64,000 nucleotides of DNA, from assembly GCA_025163595.1 (NCBI GenBank), contig CP104100.1, positions 2,666,001 through 2,730,000 of the forward strand, written 5' to 3'. The notes beneath the pieces are model-generated. The model did no database searches. It saw only the letters and a list, made by a program, of their open reading frames with translations, and was not told where the DNA came from. The position numbers and the translations under genes are program-made. The DNA is from Phaeobacter sp. G2. Lineage in GTDB: Bacteria > Pseudomonadota > Alphaproteobacteria > Rhodobacterales > Rhodobacteraceae. Below, piece by piece: positions 56,406-64,000 of the stretch (position 1 is its first letter; every line of letters starts with the position of its first letter).

Positions 56406-57602
56406 ATGGGCTGGAAAACACTCGACGATATGGATCTGAACGGCAAACGCGTCCTGGTGCGTGTGGACATCAACGTCCCTCTTCTGGAGGGCGTGGTGAC
56501 CGATTCCACCCGAATCCGCCGCATTGCGCCCACCGTGCGAGACATTCTGGCAGCCGGAGGTCGGCCGATCCTGCTGGCGCATTTTGGCCGCCCCAGTGGC
56601 GAGCGGCGCGAGAACCTGTCGCTGAAGCAGCTGATCCCAACCTTGGAGCGCGCCTTTGAAACCCGTGTCCGCTTCGCTGCTGATTGCGTTGGCGAAGGCG
56701 CCAAGGAGGCCGCAAGCACCCTGCAGCCTGGCGAAGTGCTGCTGCTGGAAAACACCCGGTTCCACGCCACTGAAACCAAAAACGACCCGGATCTGGCCGC
56801 TTCCATGGCAGAGCTGGGCGACATTTATTGCAATGATGCCTTTTCTGCAGCGCATCGCGCCCATAGCTCCACCGAGGCCCTGGCGCGACTGCTGCCCGCA
56901 TGCGCGGGCCGCTTGATGCAGGCCGAGCTGCAGGCCCTGGAAAGCGCGCTTGGGGCGCCGAACCGCCCGGTGACGGCTGTTGTTGGTGGCGCCAAGGTCT
57001 CGACCAAGCTGGAGCTGCTGGGCAATCTGGTGGAAAAGGTCGATTATCTGATCATCGGTGGCGGCATGGCCAATACCTTTCTTGTCGCCAAAGGCCTGTC
57101 CGTGGGCGTTTCCCTAGCTGAACGGATGATGAAGGACACCGCCGCGCAGATTATGGCCAAGGCCGAGAAGACCGGCTGCAAGATCATCCTGCCCAGCGAC
57201 ATTGTGGTCACCGAAAAATTTGAATCCCACGCGCCGCACCAAGTGCTGCCCGCAGATCAGTGCCCGGACAATGGCATGATCCTGGACGCAGGCCCCGAAA
57301 GCCTGAAGGTGATCAATGACATCTTTGAACAGAGCAAAACCCTGATCTGGAATGGCCCGCTTGGCGCTTTTGAATTTGAGCCCTTTGATGCCGCCACCAA
57401 TGCAGCTGCCCTGAAAGCCGCAGCGCTGGCCCGTGCGGGCCGGTTGACAGCGGTGGCAGGCGGTGGCGACACGGTCGCGGCGCTAAATGCTTCGGGCGCG
57501 GCGGGGGATTTCACCTATATCTCCACAGCCGGAGGCGCCTTTTTGGAATGGATGGAGGGCAAAACCCTTCCCGGTGTGGCCGCGCTGAGCCGGCACGAAT
57601 AA
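56406..57602 (+). CDS. pgk: Phosphoglycerate kinase
   Basis: The 398-residue protein has the PGK signature [39 protein letters not shown] and the nucleotide-binding GGGDTVAAL near the C terminus. It makes ATP and 3-phosphoglycerate in glycolysis. GAGGAG lies before ATG 56406, and the frame also opens at 56370. It is divergent from the cyclophilins and followed by a terminator. Confidence 0.97.
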   Translation: MGWKTLDDMDLNGKRVLVRVDINVPLLEGVVTDSTRIRRIAPTVRDILAAGGRPILLAHFGRPSGERRENLSLKQLIPTLERAFETRVRFAADCVGEGAKEAASTLQPGEVLLLENTRFHATETKNDPDLAASMAELGDIYCNDAFSAAHRAHSSTEALARLLPACAGRLMQAELQALESALGAPNRPVTAVVGGAKVSTKLELLGNLVEKVDYLIIGGGMANTFLVAKGLSVGVSLAERMMKDTAAQIMAKAEKTGCKIILPSDIVVTEKFESHAPHQVLPADQCPDNGMILDAGPESLKVINDIFEQSKTLIWNGPLGAFEFEPFDAATNAAALKAAALARAGRLTAVAGGGDTVAALNASGAAGDFTYISTAGGAFLEWMEGKTLPGVAALSRHE

Positions 57603-57641
57603 GGCACCCTGGGCCCCTTCACAGCAAAGGCAAGGCTACGA

Positions 57642-57684
57642 CCACCGATCCGGGATTTCTCTGGGATCGGTGGTTTGTCTTTTG
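57642..57684 (+). terminator. Terminator after pgk
   Basis: An 11-bp stem (ACCACCGATCC at 57642-57652, GGATCGGTGGT at 57665-57675) is followed by TTGTCTTTT. Confidence 0.88.
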
Positions 57685-57861
57685 CGGCTATCAATCTGGT
57701 CTGCAAGGCAAAATCCTTAATAAAACCTTAAGGCGAAAAATTCTGTACCCGCGGCGTTAAAAGGGGATTCACAAAGCGAATCACATATGCCATAACAAAG
57801 CCAGAGGCCGGAACAACTGGCCCAACAGCAGACTTGAGCAGTAAACATACAGGCACTTCCA

Positions 57862-58161
57862 TTGACCCGAAGCCACAAGCCTTCCCTAGGTTCGTTCGTC
57901 TTTTTTGTCGTCGCATTTGCGCTGGGCGCATATTTTACCTTTGCGGCGGTGCAGGGTGATTTTGGGTTGTTCAGAAGGGTTGAGATCCAGGCCGGAGCCG
58001 ATGAGCTTCGTCTGGATCTTGATCGCCTGACCCTGGAGATTGCCGAGATCGAGAATCTCACCCATCGCCTGTCCGACGATTATCTCGATCTGGACCTGCT
58101 GGATGAACAGGCGCGCTCGGTGCTCGGCCTGTTGCGCGCTGACGAAATCGTTATCCGTTAA
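57862..58161 (+). CDS. FtsB/DivIC-like septum formation initiator
   Basis: The 99-residue protein has one N-terminal membrane helix (residues 10-30) and a periplasmic coiled coil (AGADELRLDLDRLTLEIAEI). It ends in the short conserved tail of septum initiators (LDEQARSVLGLLRADEIVI). It would link divisome proteins at midcell. Translation probably starts at TTG 57862. It precedes pdhA by 246 bp, an order seen in other Rhodobacteraceae. Confidence 0.9.
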   Translation: MTRSHKPSLGSFVFFVVAFALGAYFTFAAVQGDFGLFRRVEIQAGADELRLDLDRLTLEIAEIENLTHRLSDDYLDLDLLDEQARSVLGLLRADEIVIR

Positions 58162-58362
58162 ACGCTTTTTGCACCCCTCCTGTGTCACAGCTAACGGATC
58201 TGGCTGTTGAACAGGGCTGATCATCATGCAACCATAGAATAAATGCTCTGCGGCAGCAGGTCATCCAGCGCGCCAGTTTTGCCCGCTTCTGGGCCTGTAC
58301 TGCGGTGAAATGACCTGAGGTCAGAATAAGTCTCGCCAGCCACGCCAAATTCAACTATTAAA

Positions 58363-58380
58363 TAGTTTAACACTAAACTA
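58363..58380. promoter_or_regulatory. 18-bp palindrome upstream of pdhA, shared with lpd
   Basis: TAGTTTAACACTAAACTA is an inverted repeat TAGTTTA-N4-TAAACTA ending 27 bp before the pdhA start. It matches the lpd upstream site at 43259-43276 in 16 of 18 bases, including both complete half-sites. It probably binds a regulator of the pyruvate dehydrogenase genes. Confidence 0.72.
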
Positions 58381-58407
58381 TCTAGCCTCAAGGGGGAGCC
58401 CGCACCG

Positions 58408-59397
58408 ATGGCAGCTAGGAAAAGCACAAAGAAAACAAATGTTTCTGCCGAGGAACTGACCCAATATTACCGCGACATGTTGTTGATCCGTCGATTCGAA
58501 GAAAAGGCCGGTCAGCTCTATGGCATGGGCCTTATTGGCGGGTTCTGTCACCTTTATATCGGTCAGGAAGCCGTTGTTGTCGGCCTGGAGGCCGCCGCAC
58601 AAGAGGGCGACAAGCGCATCACCTCTTATCGCGATCACGGTCACATGCTGGCCTGTGGCATGGATCCAAATGGCGTTATGGCCGAGCTGACCGGGCGCGA
58701 AGGTGGTCTGTCCAAAGGCAAGGGCGGATCCATGCATATGTTCTCGAAAGAGAAGCATTTCTACGGTGGCCACGGTATTGTTGGCGCGCAGGTGCCACTG
58801 GGGGCCGGTCTGGCTTTTGCCGATAAATACAAAGACAATGGCCGGGTGACCTTTACCTATTTTGGCGATGGTGCGGCCAACCAGGGCCAAGTCTATGAGA
58901 CCTTCAATATGGCCGCCATCTGGGATCTGCCGGTGGTTTTTGTCATCGAGAACAACCAATACGCCATGGGCACGGCGCAGGCGCGCTCGACCTCGACCCC
59001 CGACATCTACACCCGCGGTGAGGCCTTTGGCATCCCCGGTGAAGCCGTTGACGGCATGGATGTTCTGGCGGTCAAGGATGCCAGCGAACGGGCCACGGCC
59101 CACTGTCGCTCCGGTAAGGGGCCTTATATTCTAGAGGTCAAAACCTACCGCTACCGGGGTCATTCGATGTCGGACCCGGCCAAGTACCGCACCCGCGAAG
59201 AGGTGCAAAAGATGCGCAGCGAGCGCGATCCCATCGAACAGGTTCGTGATCTTCTCCTGACTGGCAAACATGCCACCGAAGAGGATTTGAAAGCGATCGA
59301 CAAAGAGATCAAAGAGGTGGTGAACCAATCCGCCGAATTTGCCCGTACCAGCCCGGAACCAGCGCTCGAAGAGCTCTGGACCGACATCTACGCTTGA
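58408..59397 (+). CDS. pdhA: Pyruvate dehydrogenase E1 component, alpha subunit
   Basis: The 329-residue protein has the thiamine-diphosphate motif [20 protein letters not shown] ending in the NN of [25 protein letters not shown], and the E1-alpha block [18 protein letters not shown]. With the beta subunit it decarboxylates pyruvate and loads the lipoyl arm. It is the first gene of the PDH operon; pdhB starts 16 bp after its stop. A palindrome lies in its promoter. Confidence 0.97.
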   Translation: MAARKSTKKTNVSAEELTQYYRDMLLIRRFEEKAGQLYGMGLIGGFCHLYIGQEAVVVGLEAAAQEGDKRITSYRDHGHMLACGMDPNGVMAELTGREGGLSKGKGGSMHMFSKEKHFYGGHGIVGAQVPLGAGLAFADKYKDNGRVTFTYFGDGAANQGQVYETFNMAAIWDLPVVFVIENNQYAMGTAQARSTSTPDIYTRGEAFGIPGEAVDGMDVLAVKDASERATAHCRSGKGPYILEVKTYRYRGHSMSDPAKYRTREEVQKMRSERDPIEQVRDLLLTGKHATEEDLKAIDKEIKEVVNQSAEFARTSPEPALEELWTDIYA

Positions 59398-59413
59398 GGG
59401 GAAGAGAAAAGAT

Positions 59414-60781
59414 ATGGCAACTGAAATTCTGATGCCCGCCCTGTCGCCCACTATGGAAGAGGGCACCCTGGCCAAATGGCTGGTCAAGGAAGGCGATACC
59501 GTCAAATCTGGCGATGTAATGGCTGAGATCGAAACCGATAAGGCAACTATGGAGTTTGAGGCTGTTGATGAAGGTATCATCGGCAAGATCCTGATCTCTG
59601 AAGGCTCTGAGGGCGTAAAGGTGAATACGCCAATTGCGGTCCTGGTAGAAGAAGGCGAGAGCCTGGACGCTGCGCCTGCGGCGAGCAATGAAGCGCCGGC
59701 GGCCGGGGCACCTGCGGCGCCCGCAGCCCCCGCCGCTGCTGCCGCGGCTCCAGCAGCCCCTGACGTGGATGACAGCCCCGACTGGCCGGAAGGCACCGAG
59801 GTGGTTAAAACCACGGTCCGTGAAGCCCTGCGCGACGCTATGGCCGAAGAGATGCGTGGCAATGAAAACGTCTTTTTGATGGGCGAAGAAGTCGCCGAAT
59901 ACGAGGGCGCCTACAAGATCAGCCAGGGCTTGCTGGACGAATTTGGCCCCAAGCGGGTCATCGACACCCCGATCACCGAACACGGCTTTGCCGGGATCGC
60001 CACTGGCGCGGCCTTTGGCGGCTTGAACCCCATTGTTGAGTTCATGACCTTCAATTTCGCCATGCAGGCGATTGACCAAATCATCAACTCGGCGGCCAAG
60101 ACGCTTTATATGTCTGGCGGTCAGATGGGGGCACCTATGGTGTTCCGTGGCCCCAATGGCGCTGCCGCTCGTGTTGGCGCCCAGCACAGCCAGGACTATG
60201 CCGCCTGGTATATGCAGGTGCCTGGTCTCAAGGTTGTCATGCCCTATTCGGCCTCTGACGCCAAAGGCCTGCTGAAATCCGCGATCCGCGATCCCAACCC
60301 GGTGATCTTCCTGGAAAATGAGATCCTCTATGGTCGGTCCTTTGACGTGCCCAAGATGGATGACTTCACCGTTCCCTTTGGCAAGGCCCGGATCTGGCGC
60401 GAAGGCTCTGACGCCACCATCGTCTCCTTTGGTATCGGCATGCAATACGCCCTTGAAGCGGCAGAAAAGTTGGCCGAAGAGGGCATCTCGGCCGAAGTGA
60501 TCGACCTGCGCACCCTGCGCCCGATGGATCTGCCCACAGTGATAAAATCGGTGATGAAGACCAACCGCCTGGTCACCGTCGAGGAAGGCTGGCCTCAGGG
60601 CTCTGTTGGCAGCTATATCGCCTCTGAGGTGATGCAGCAGGCCTTTGATTATCTGGATGCCCCGGTGATCACCTGCACCGGCAAGGACGTGCCCATGCCC
60701 TATGCCGCCAACCTGGAACGCCATGCGCTGATCACCACCGACGAGGTTGTGGCAGCCGTGAAGCAAGTAACCTATCGGTAA
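59414..60781 (+). CDS. pdhB: Pyruvate dehydrogenase E1 component, beta subunit with N-terminal lipoyl domain
   Basis: The 455-residue protein begins with a lipoyl domain (residues 1-80, lipoyl-Lys in [15 protein letters not shown]) and an Ala/Pro-rich linker (residues 85-130). The E1-beta transketolase-like domain follows ([31 protein letters not shown]). A lipoyl domain on E1-beta is typical of alphaproteobacteria. ATG 59414 follows GGGGAAGAGAAAAG; the frame opens upstream inside pdhA. Part of the lipoyl-coding DNA is identical to that of pdhC. Confidence 0.97.
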   Translation: MATEILMPALSPTMEEGTLAKWLVKEGDTVKSGDVMAEIETDKATMEFEAVDEGIIGKILISEGSEGVKVNTPIAVLVEEGESLDAAPAASNEAPAAGAPAAPAAPAAAAAAPAAPDVDDSPDWPEGTEVVKTTVREALRDAMAEEMRGNENVFLMGEEVAEYEGAYKISQGLLDEFGPKRVIDTPITEHGFAGIATGAAFGGLNPIVEFMTFNFAMQAIDQIINSAAKTLYMSGGQMGAPMVFRGPNGAAARVGAQHSQDYAAWYMQVPGLKVVMPYSASDAKGLLKSAIRDPNPVIFLENEILYGRSFDVPKMDDFTVPFGKARIWREGSDATIVSFGIGMQYALEAAEKLAEEGISAEVIDLRTLRPMDLPTVIKSVMKTNRLVTVEEGWPQGSVGSYIASEVMQQAFDYLDAPVITCTGKDVPMPYAANLERHALITTDEVVAAVKQVTYR

Positions 60782-60784
60782 GTC

Positions 60785-61153
60785 ATGTTTGAGGCCATCA
60801 CCTTCCCCCTAAGCTCTGCGACTGAACACGGCAGTTTGGTTCTTTTGGAACGCGACAGCATCCAGGGAGACAAGCGCCCTGTTCAGTATTGGACAGCCGG
60901 GAAGCGGGATGGTCTCAAAACTCAGTTCAAAGAGGTCATGGACCTGACCAGAGCCGAGAATGCCTGCGGCTCCAACAGCGGGCGGATACCCGGTAAAGAC
61001 CTCTGCGAGGATGAGACCGGTGACCACCCACCGTTTTCGAGTGCAACCGCGCACCACAAACTTTTTCCGATGTCCCTGAAAGAGCACGAACTGTCCTTCG
61101 GCGCCTATGGGACTTTTGACATAGACTCCATGTCTTTTGACATGGCGAGCTAG
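60785..61153 (+). CDS. Hypothetical protein between pdhB and pdhC
   Basis: This 122-residue frame starts 3 bp after the pdhB stop and ends 12 bp before pdhC, filling the gap exactly. The product (MFEAITFPLSSATEHGSLVL ... SFDMAS) has no signal peptide, membrane helix or domain I recognise, and the ribosome binding site is weak. Its composition is unlike the strongly Ala/Gly/Glu-biased neighbours. It is either a small operon gene or inserted non-coding DNA that happens to stay open. Confidence 0.45.
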   Translation: MFEAITFPLSSATEHGSLVLLERDSIQGDKRPVQYWTAGKRDGLKTQFKEVMDLTRAENACGSNSGRIPGKDLCEDETGDHPPFSSATAHHKLFPMSLKEHELSFGAYGTFDIDSMSFDMAS

Positions 61154-61165
61154 GGGAACCACAAG

Positions 61166-62479
61166 ATGCCCACTGAAATTCTGATGCCCGCCCTTTCCCC
61201 CACCATGGAGGAAGGCACCCTGGCCAAATGGCTGGTCAAGGAAGGCGATACCGTCCAGTCTGGCGACCTGATTGCCGAGATCGAAACCGACAAGGCCACC
61301 ATGGAATTTGAAGCCGTGGACGAAGGCACCGTCGGCAAGATCCTGATCGCCGAAGGCTCCGAAGGGGTCAAGGTCAACACCCCCATCGCGGTGCTGCTGG
61401 AAGAGGGCGAAAGCGCCGGTGATATCGCAACATCGGCAGCAACCCCGGAGGCGGCACCAGCCGCTGACGCGGGCACGGAGGCGGCCTCCAGCGGAGGCTC
61501 CGACACGTCCGCTGCTGCCGCCACACCGGCGCCCGCAGCCCCCACCGCTGCGGATGGCGCGCGCATTTTTGCCTCGCCCCTGGCCCGTCGCATTGCCGCC
61601 GACAAAGGGCTCGACCTCAGTTCGCTCAGCGGCTCTGGCCCACGTGGCCGCATCGTCAAGGCCGATGTGGAAAACGCCAGTGCCGCACCCAAAGCCGAGG
61701 CCAAACCAGCTGCGCCAGCCTCTGCCCCGGCAGCCGCCGCCCCCGCTGGCCCCTCGGCGGATATGGTCGCCAAGATGTATGAAACCCGCAGCTTTGAAGA
61801 GGTCAAACTCGACGGCATGCGCAAAACCATCGCGGCCCGCCTCACCGAAGCAAAACAGACGGTGCCGCATTTCTACCTGCGCCGCGACATCCAGCTGGAT
61901 GCGCTGCTCAAGTTCCGCGCCCAGCTGAACAAACAGCTCGAAGGCCGGGGCGTCAAACTCTCGGTGAATGATTTCATCATCAAAGCCGTGGCGCTGGCGC
62001 TACAAGCGGTTCCAGATGCCAATGCCGTCTGGGCCGGAGATCGCGTGCTGAAAATGAAAGCCTCGGATGTGGCCGTTGCGGTTGCCATCGAGGGCGGCTT
62101 GTTCACGCCGGTGCTGCAGGACAGCGAGCTCAAATCCCTCTCGGCGCTCTCGGCAGAGATGAAAGACCTGGCCGCCCGCGCCCGGGATCGCAAACTGGCC
62201 CCACATGAATATCAGGGCGGCAGCTTTGCCATCTCCAACCTGGGCATGTTTGGCATCGACAATTTTGATGCCATCGTCAATCCCCCCCATGCCGGCATAC
62301 TTGCGGTTGGCGCGGGCAGCAAAAAGCCGGTTGTTGGGGCGGATGGCGAGCTGAAAGTGGCCACTGTGATGTCTGTCACCATGTCCGTGGATCACCGGGT
62401 CATTGACGGCGCCCTGGGCGCGCAGCTGTTGCAGGCCATTGTCGAGAACCTGGAAAACCCCATGGTCATGTTGGCGTAA
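61166..62479 (+). CDS. pdhC: Dihydrolipoamide acetyltransferase (PDH E2)
   Basis: The 437-residue protein has an N-terminal lipoyl domain (Lys in [15 protein letters not shown]), an Ala/Pro linker and the E3/E1-binding domain near residue 130-170 ([19 protein letters not shown]). The catalytic domain ends with the active-site His/Asp in [16 protein letters not shown]. It forms the core of the pyruvate dehydrogenase complex and transfers acetyl groups to CoA. A terminator follows. The symbol aceF is also used for this gene. Confidence 0.97.
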   Translation: MPTEILMPALSPTMEEGTLAKWLVKEGDTVQSGDLIAEIETDKATMEFEAVDEGTVGKILIAEGSEGVKVNTPIAVLLEEGESAGDIATSAATPEAAPAADAGTEAASSGGSDTSAAAATPAPAAPTAADGARIFASPLARRIAADKGLDLSSLSGSGPRGRIVKADVENASAAPKAEAKPAAPASAPAAAAPAGPSADMVAKMYETRSFEEVKLDGMRKTIAARLTEAKQTVPHFYLRRDIQLDALLKFRAQLNKQLEGRGVKLSVNDFIIKAVALALQAVPDANAVWAGDRVLKMKASDVAVAVAIEGGLFTPVLQDSELKSLSALSAEMKDLAARARDRKLAPHEYQGGSFAISNLGMFGIDNFDAIVNPPHAGILAVGAGSKKPVVGADGELKVATVMSVTMSVDHRVIDGALGAQLLQAIVENLENPMVMLA

Positions 62480-62561
62480 CTCTGCAAACCGGTCTGCTCG
62501 AAAACGGGCCGTCTCCCAAACGGACCTGACAGTAAAATCCGAGGCGAATATTGCCTCGACG

Positions 62562-62602
62562 CCCCTGCCGCAGATTATCCCTGCGGCAGGGGATTTCTGT
62601 TT
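62562..62602 (+). terminator. Terminator after pdhC
   Basis: A perfect 12-bp stem (CCCCTGCCGCAG at 62562-62573, CTGCGGCAGGGG at 62581-62592) with a 7-base loop is followed by ATTTCTGTTT. Confidence 0.88.
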
Positions 62603-62653
62603 CGCAGGCCTTGTTGGTTTCGCAGGCCCTGTTGGTTTCACCGGCCCTGTTTG
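62600..62653. repeat. Three tandem 18-bp repeats downstream of pdhC
   Basis: Three units based on TTTCGCAGGCCCTGTTGG lie at 62600-62617, 62618-62635 and 62636-62653, the third diverging slightly. The stretch is non-coding as far as I can tell. It sits in a 362-bp gap that otherwise holds the pdhC and cysE terminators. Confidence 0.8.
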
Positions 62654-62774
62654 TTTTCACCGGGACGGATAAATTTATCGGCGCTACTGGTTCCACCGCA
62701 ATCCTGGCCTCGGCGACAGCCCTTGCTCCACCAGCCGTTTGACAGCCGACCCTACAGAATACGCAGTCTGAATC

Positions 62775-62805
62775 AAAAAGGGGCAGAACATGCCCCCTTT
62801 TCTCT
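62775..62805 (-). terminator. Terminator of cysE
   Basis: On the minus strand GGGGGCA pairs with TGCCCC around TGTTC and is flanked by AAAA and TTTTT, 37 bp beyond the cysE stop. The A/T flanks allow bidirectional use. Confidence 0.85.
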
Positions 62806-62841
62806 TGCTCAATCAGCTGGATATCAGTCTGTGCAGTGCGC

Positions 62842-63666
62842 CTACTGGCGTCCTCTATCAGATCCGTTTGGCACCACCTGATCCATGCTGATCGAAGGCT
62901 GGTCGCAGCCAGCCTCACCGACGATTTTGGCAGGCACACCAGCGACGGTCTTGCAGGGGGGAACCTCGGACAAAACGACCGATCCCGCCGCTATACGGCT
63001 GCAATGACCAATACGGATATTGCCCAGCACTTTGGCCCCGGCACCGATCAACACCCCGTCTTCGATCTTGGGGTGGCGGTCTTCTTCTTCCTTGCCGGTG
63101 CCGCCCAGGGTCACCGAATGCAGCATGGATACATTGTTTCCCACCACAGCGGTTTCCCCGATGACGATGGAATGCGCGTGGTCAATCATGATGCCCCGGC
63201 CAATCTTGGCCCCTGGATGAATATCAACGCCAAAGATTTCGGAGATCCGCATCTGGAAAAAGAAGGCGAGGTCAAAATCCCCCTGCCGCCACAACCAGTT
63301 GGCCACGCGATAAGCCTGTACCGCCTGATAGCCCTTGAAGTACAGGATCGGCTGCAACAGCCGGTGGCAGGCGGGATCGCGGTCATAAACCGCCATCAGA
63401 TCGGCACGGGCAGCGGCAATCAGGTCAGGGTCGGACGCATAGGCGGTATCGACGATTTCACGCAGGATCACCATCGACATCTCATTCGAGCAGAGCTTTG
63501 CGGCGATCCGGTACGACAGCGCCTTCTCCAGTGTTGGGTGGTGCAGGATACAGGCGTGGATCAATCCGCCCATAAGCGGCTGTTTGGCAACGGCCTCCTG
63601 AGCCTCGATGGTGATTTGTTCCCAGACCGGGTCCAGGGGCGAAACGGCTGTGCGCGTCTTGATCAT
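62842..63666 (-). CDS. cysE: Serine O-acetyltransferase
   Basis: The 274-residue protein has the helical N-terminal SAT domain and the left-handed beta-helix (hexapeptide repeats such as IGRGIMIDHAHSIVIGETAV, with the catalytic HAHSIVIGE). It includes SMLHSVTLGGTGK and a C-terminal tail after KIVGEAGCDQPS. It acetylates serine in cysteine synthesis. AGAGGA precedes ATG 63666 (MIKTRTAVSP); the frame extends upstream to 63726 without support. Confidence 0.95.
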   Translation of the reverse strand: MIKTRTAVSPLDPVWEQITIEAQEAVAKQPLMGGLIHACILHHPTLEKALSYRIAAKLCSNEMSMVILREIVDTAYASDPDLIAAARADLMAVYDRDPACHRLLQPILYFKGYQAVQAYRVANWLWRQGDFDLAFFFQMRISEIFGVDIHPGAKIGRGIMIDHAHSIVIGETAVVGNNVSMLHSVTLGGTGKEEEDRHPKIEDGVLIGAGAKVLGNIRIGHCSRIAAGSVVLSEVPPCKTVAGVPAKIVGEAGCDQPSISMDQVVPNGSDRGRQ

Positions 63667-63859
63667 GGCATGGCGTCCTCTTCTTGCCCTTAGGTTTGCA
63701 TTTAGGGGAGAAAAACCCAAGCGCAAACCCTTGATGGAGAAGATTTCTAAATAGAATGAGTCAGGTCTCTGCCCCAGGTCTATTGCCCCAGGCCCTCGCC
63801 AGAGGAGCTAACTGGCTTGGATTTTGCCGCCGGATCGCTTCCGGTTTTTTGCACCTCAT

Positions 63860-64000
63860 TCACCGGGCCAGGCGGTGCTCCAGTTCCGCAAGAGCTATGC
63901 GCAAGCAGTTGATATAGTTCAGATCATCCCAAAACGGCTCAGCGCCAAGCGGGCCGCAACACTGGCGCACCGCCGCATCCAACGTGCCATTTCCCCACTG
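63860..64000 (-). CDS. Unidentified protein, C-terminal fragment
   Basis: The minus-strand frame is open from the window edge to TGA at 63860-63862 and encodes 46 residues ending NYINCLRIALAELEHRLAR. The helical, natural-looking sequence and good codon use suggest a real gene truncated by the window. The family is not recognisable from this fragment. Confidence 0.5.
   Translation of the reverse strand, partial: QWGNGTLDAAVRQCCGPLGAEPFWDDLNYINCLRIALAELEHRLAR

Noticed and set aside
59309..60766. 485-residue open frame antisense to pdhB
   Set aside because: It is the complement of the lipoyl and E1-beta coding sequence.
62403..62672. Collagen-like GFAGPVGFTGP reading of the 18-bp repeats
   Set aside because: The frame is an out-of-frame continuation of pdhC DNA through a terminator and has no start of its own.

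Overview
The window is chromosomal DNA from an alphaproteobacterium of the family Rhodobacteraceae, most likely the Roseobacter group. The evidence is the gene content and order: a septum-initiator gene followed by pdhA, a lipoyl-bearing pdhB and pdhC; pgk next to two cyclophilins; a Hint-domain protein; a class I gap near tkt and coaD; and a valine-degradation locus. No rRNA, tRNA, CRISPR array or intact insertion sequence was recognised.

Positions 1-7400 hold core metabolism: the end of transketolase, gap with a cluster of putative carbon-control operators, coaD, a CBS-domain protein, and a LysR regulator divergent from mmsA. Positions 7400-30700 look like an accessory segment. It holds an L,D-transpeptidase, a TPR/O-GlcNAc-transferase-like protein, AraC and alpha/beta-hydrolase genes, a LysR-controlled VOC-MFS-oxidoreductase operon, and a 1379-residue protein with a papain-like Cys/His/Asn signature followed by a small partner gene. 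It continues with a HEPN/Toprim-type protein, a GGDEF-EAL protein, a gene remnant, a cobalamin riboswitch in front of a Rieske/ferredoxin-reductase pair resembling glycine betaine monooxygenase (gbcAB), and an ampR/class A beta-lactamase pair. At 30.7 kb valine catabolism resumes with acyl-CoA dehydrogenase, 3-hydroxyisobutyryl-CoA hydrolase and mmsB, so the enzymes of one pathway lie on both sides of the accessory block.

Positions 34-52 kb hold a choice-of-anchor/Hint exported protein, an XRE regulator with a perfect palindromic operator, uvrA, two MFS transporters, lpd, queA, a large AsmA-like protein, a Bcp-type peroxiredoxin and a DUF455 protein. Positions 52.8-64 kb hold an overlapping M23 peptidase-bactofilin pair, two cyclophilins, pgk, an FtsB-like gene, the pyruvate dehydrogenase genes pdhA-pdhB-orf-pdhC, cysE and the end of an unidentified gene.

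The observations most worth pursuing are: (i) the giant papain-like protein and its partner; (ii) the cobalamin riboswitch on an oxygen-dependent, B12-independent demethylase; (iii) a nearly identical 18-bp palindrome in front of both lpd and pdhA, 15 kb apart, which points to one regulator for the whole pyruvate dehydrogenase complex; and (iv) the HEPN/Toprim defence-type gene.
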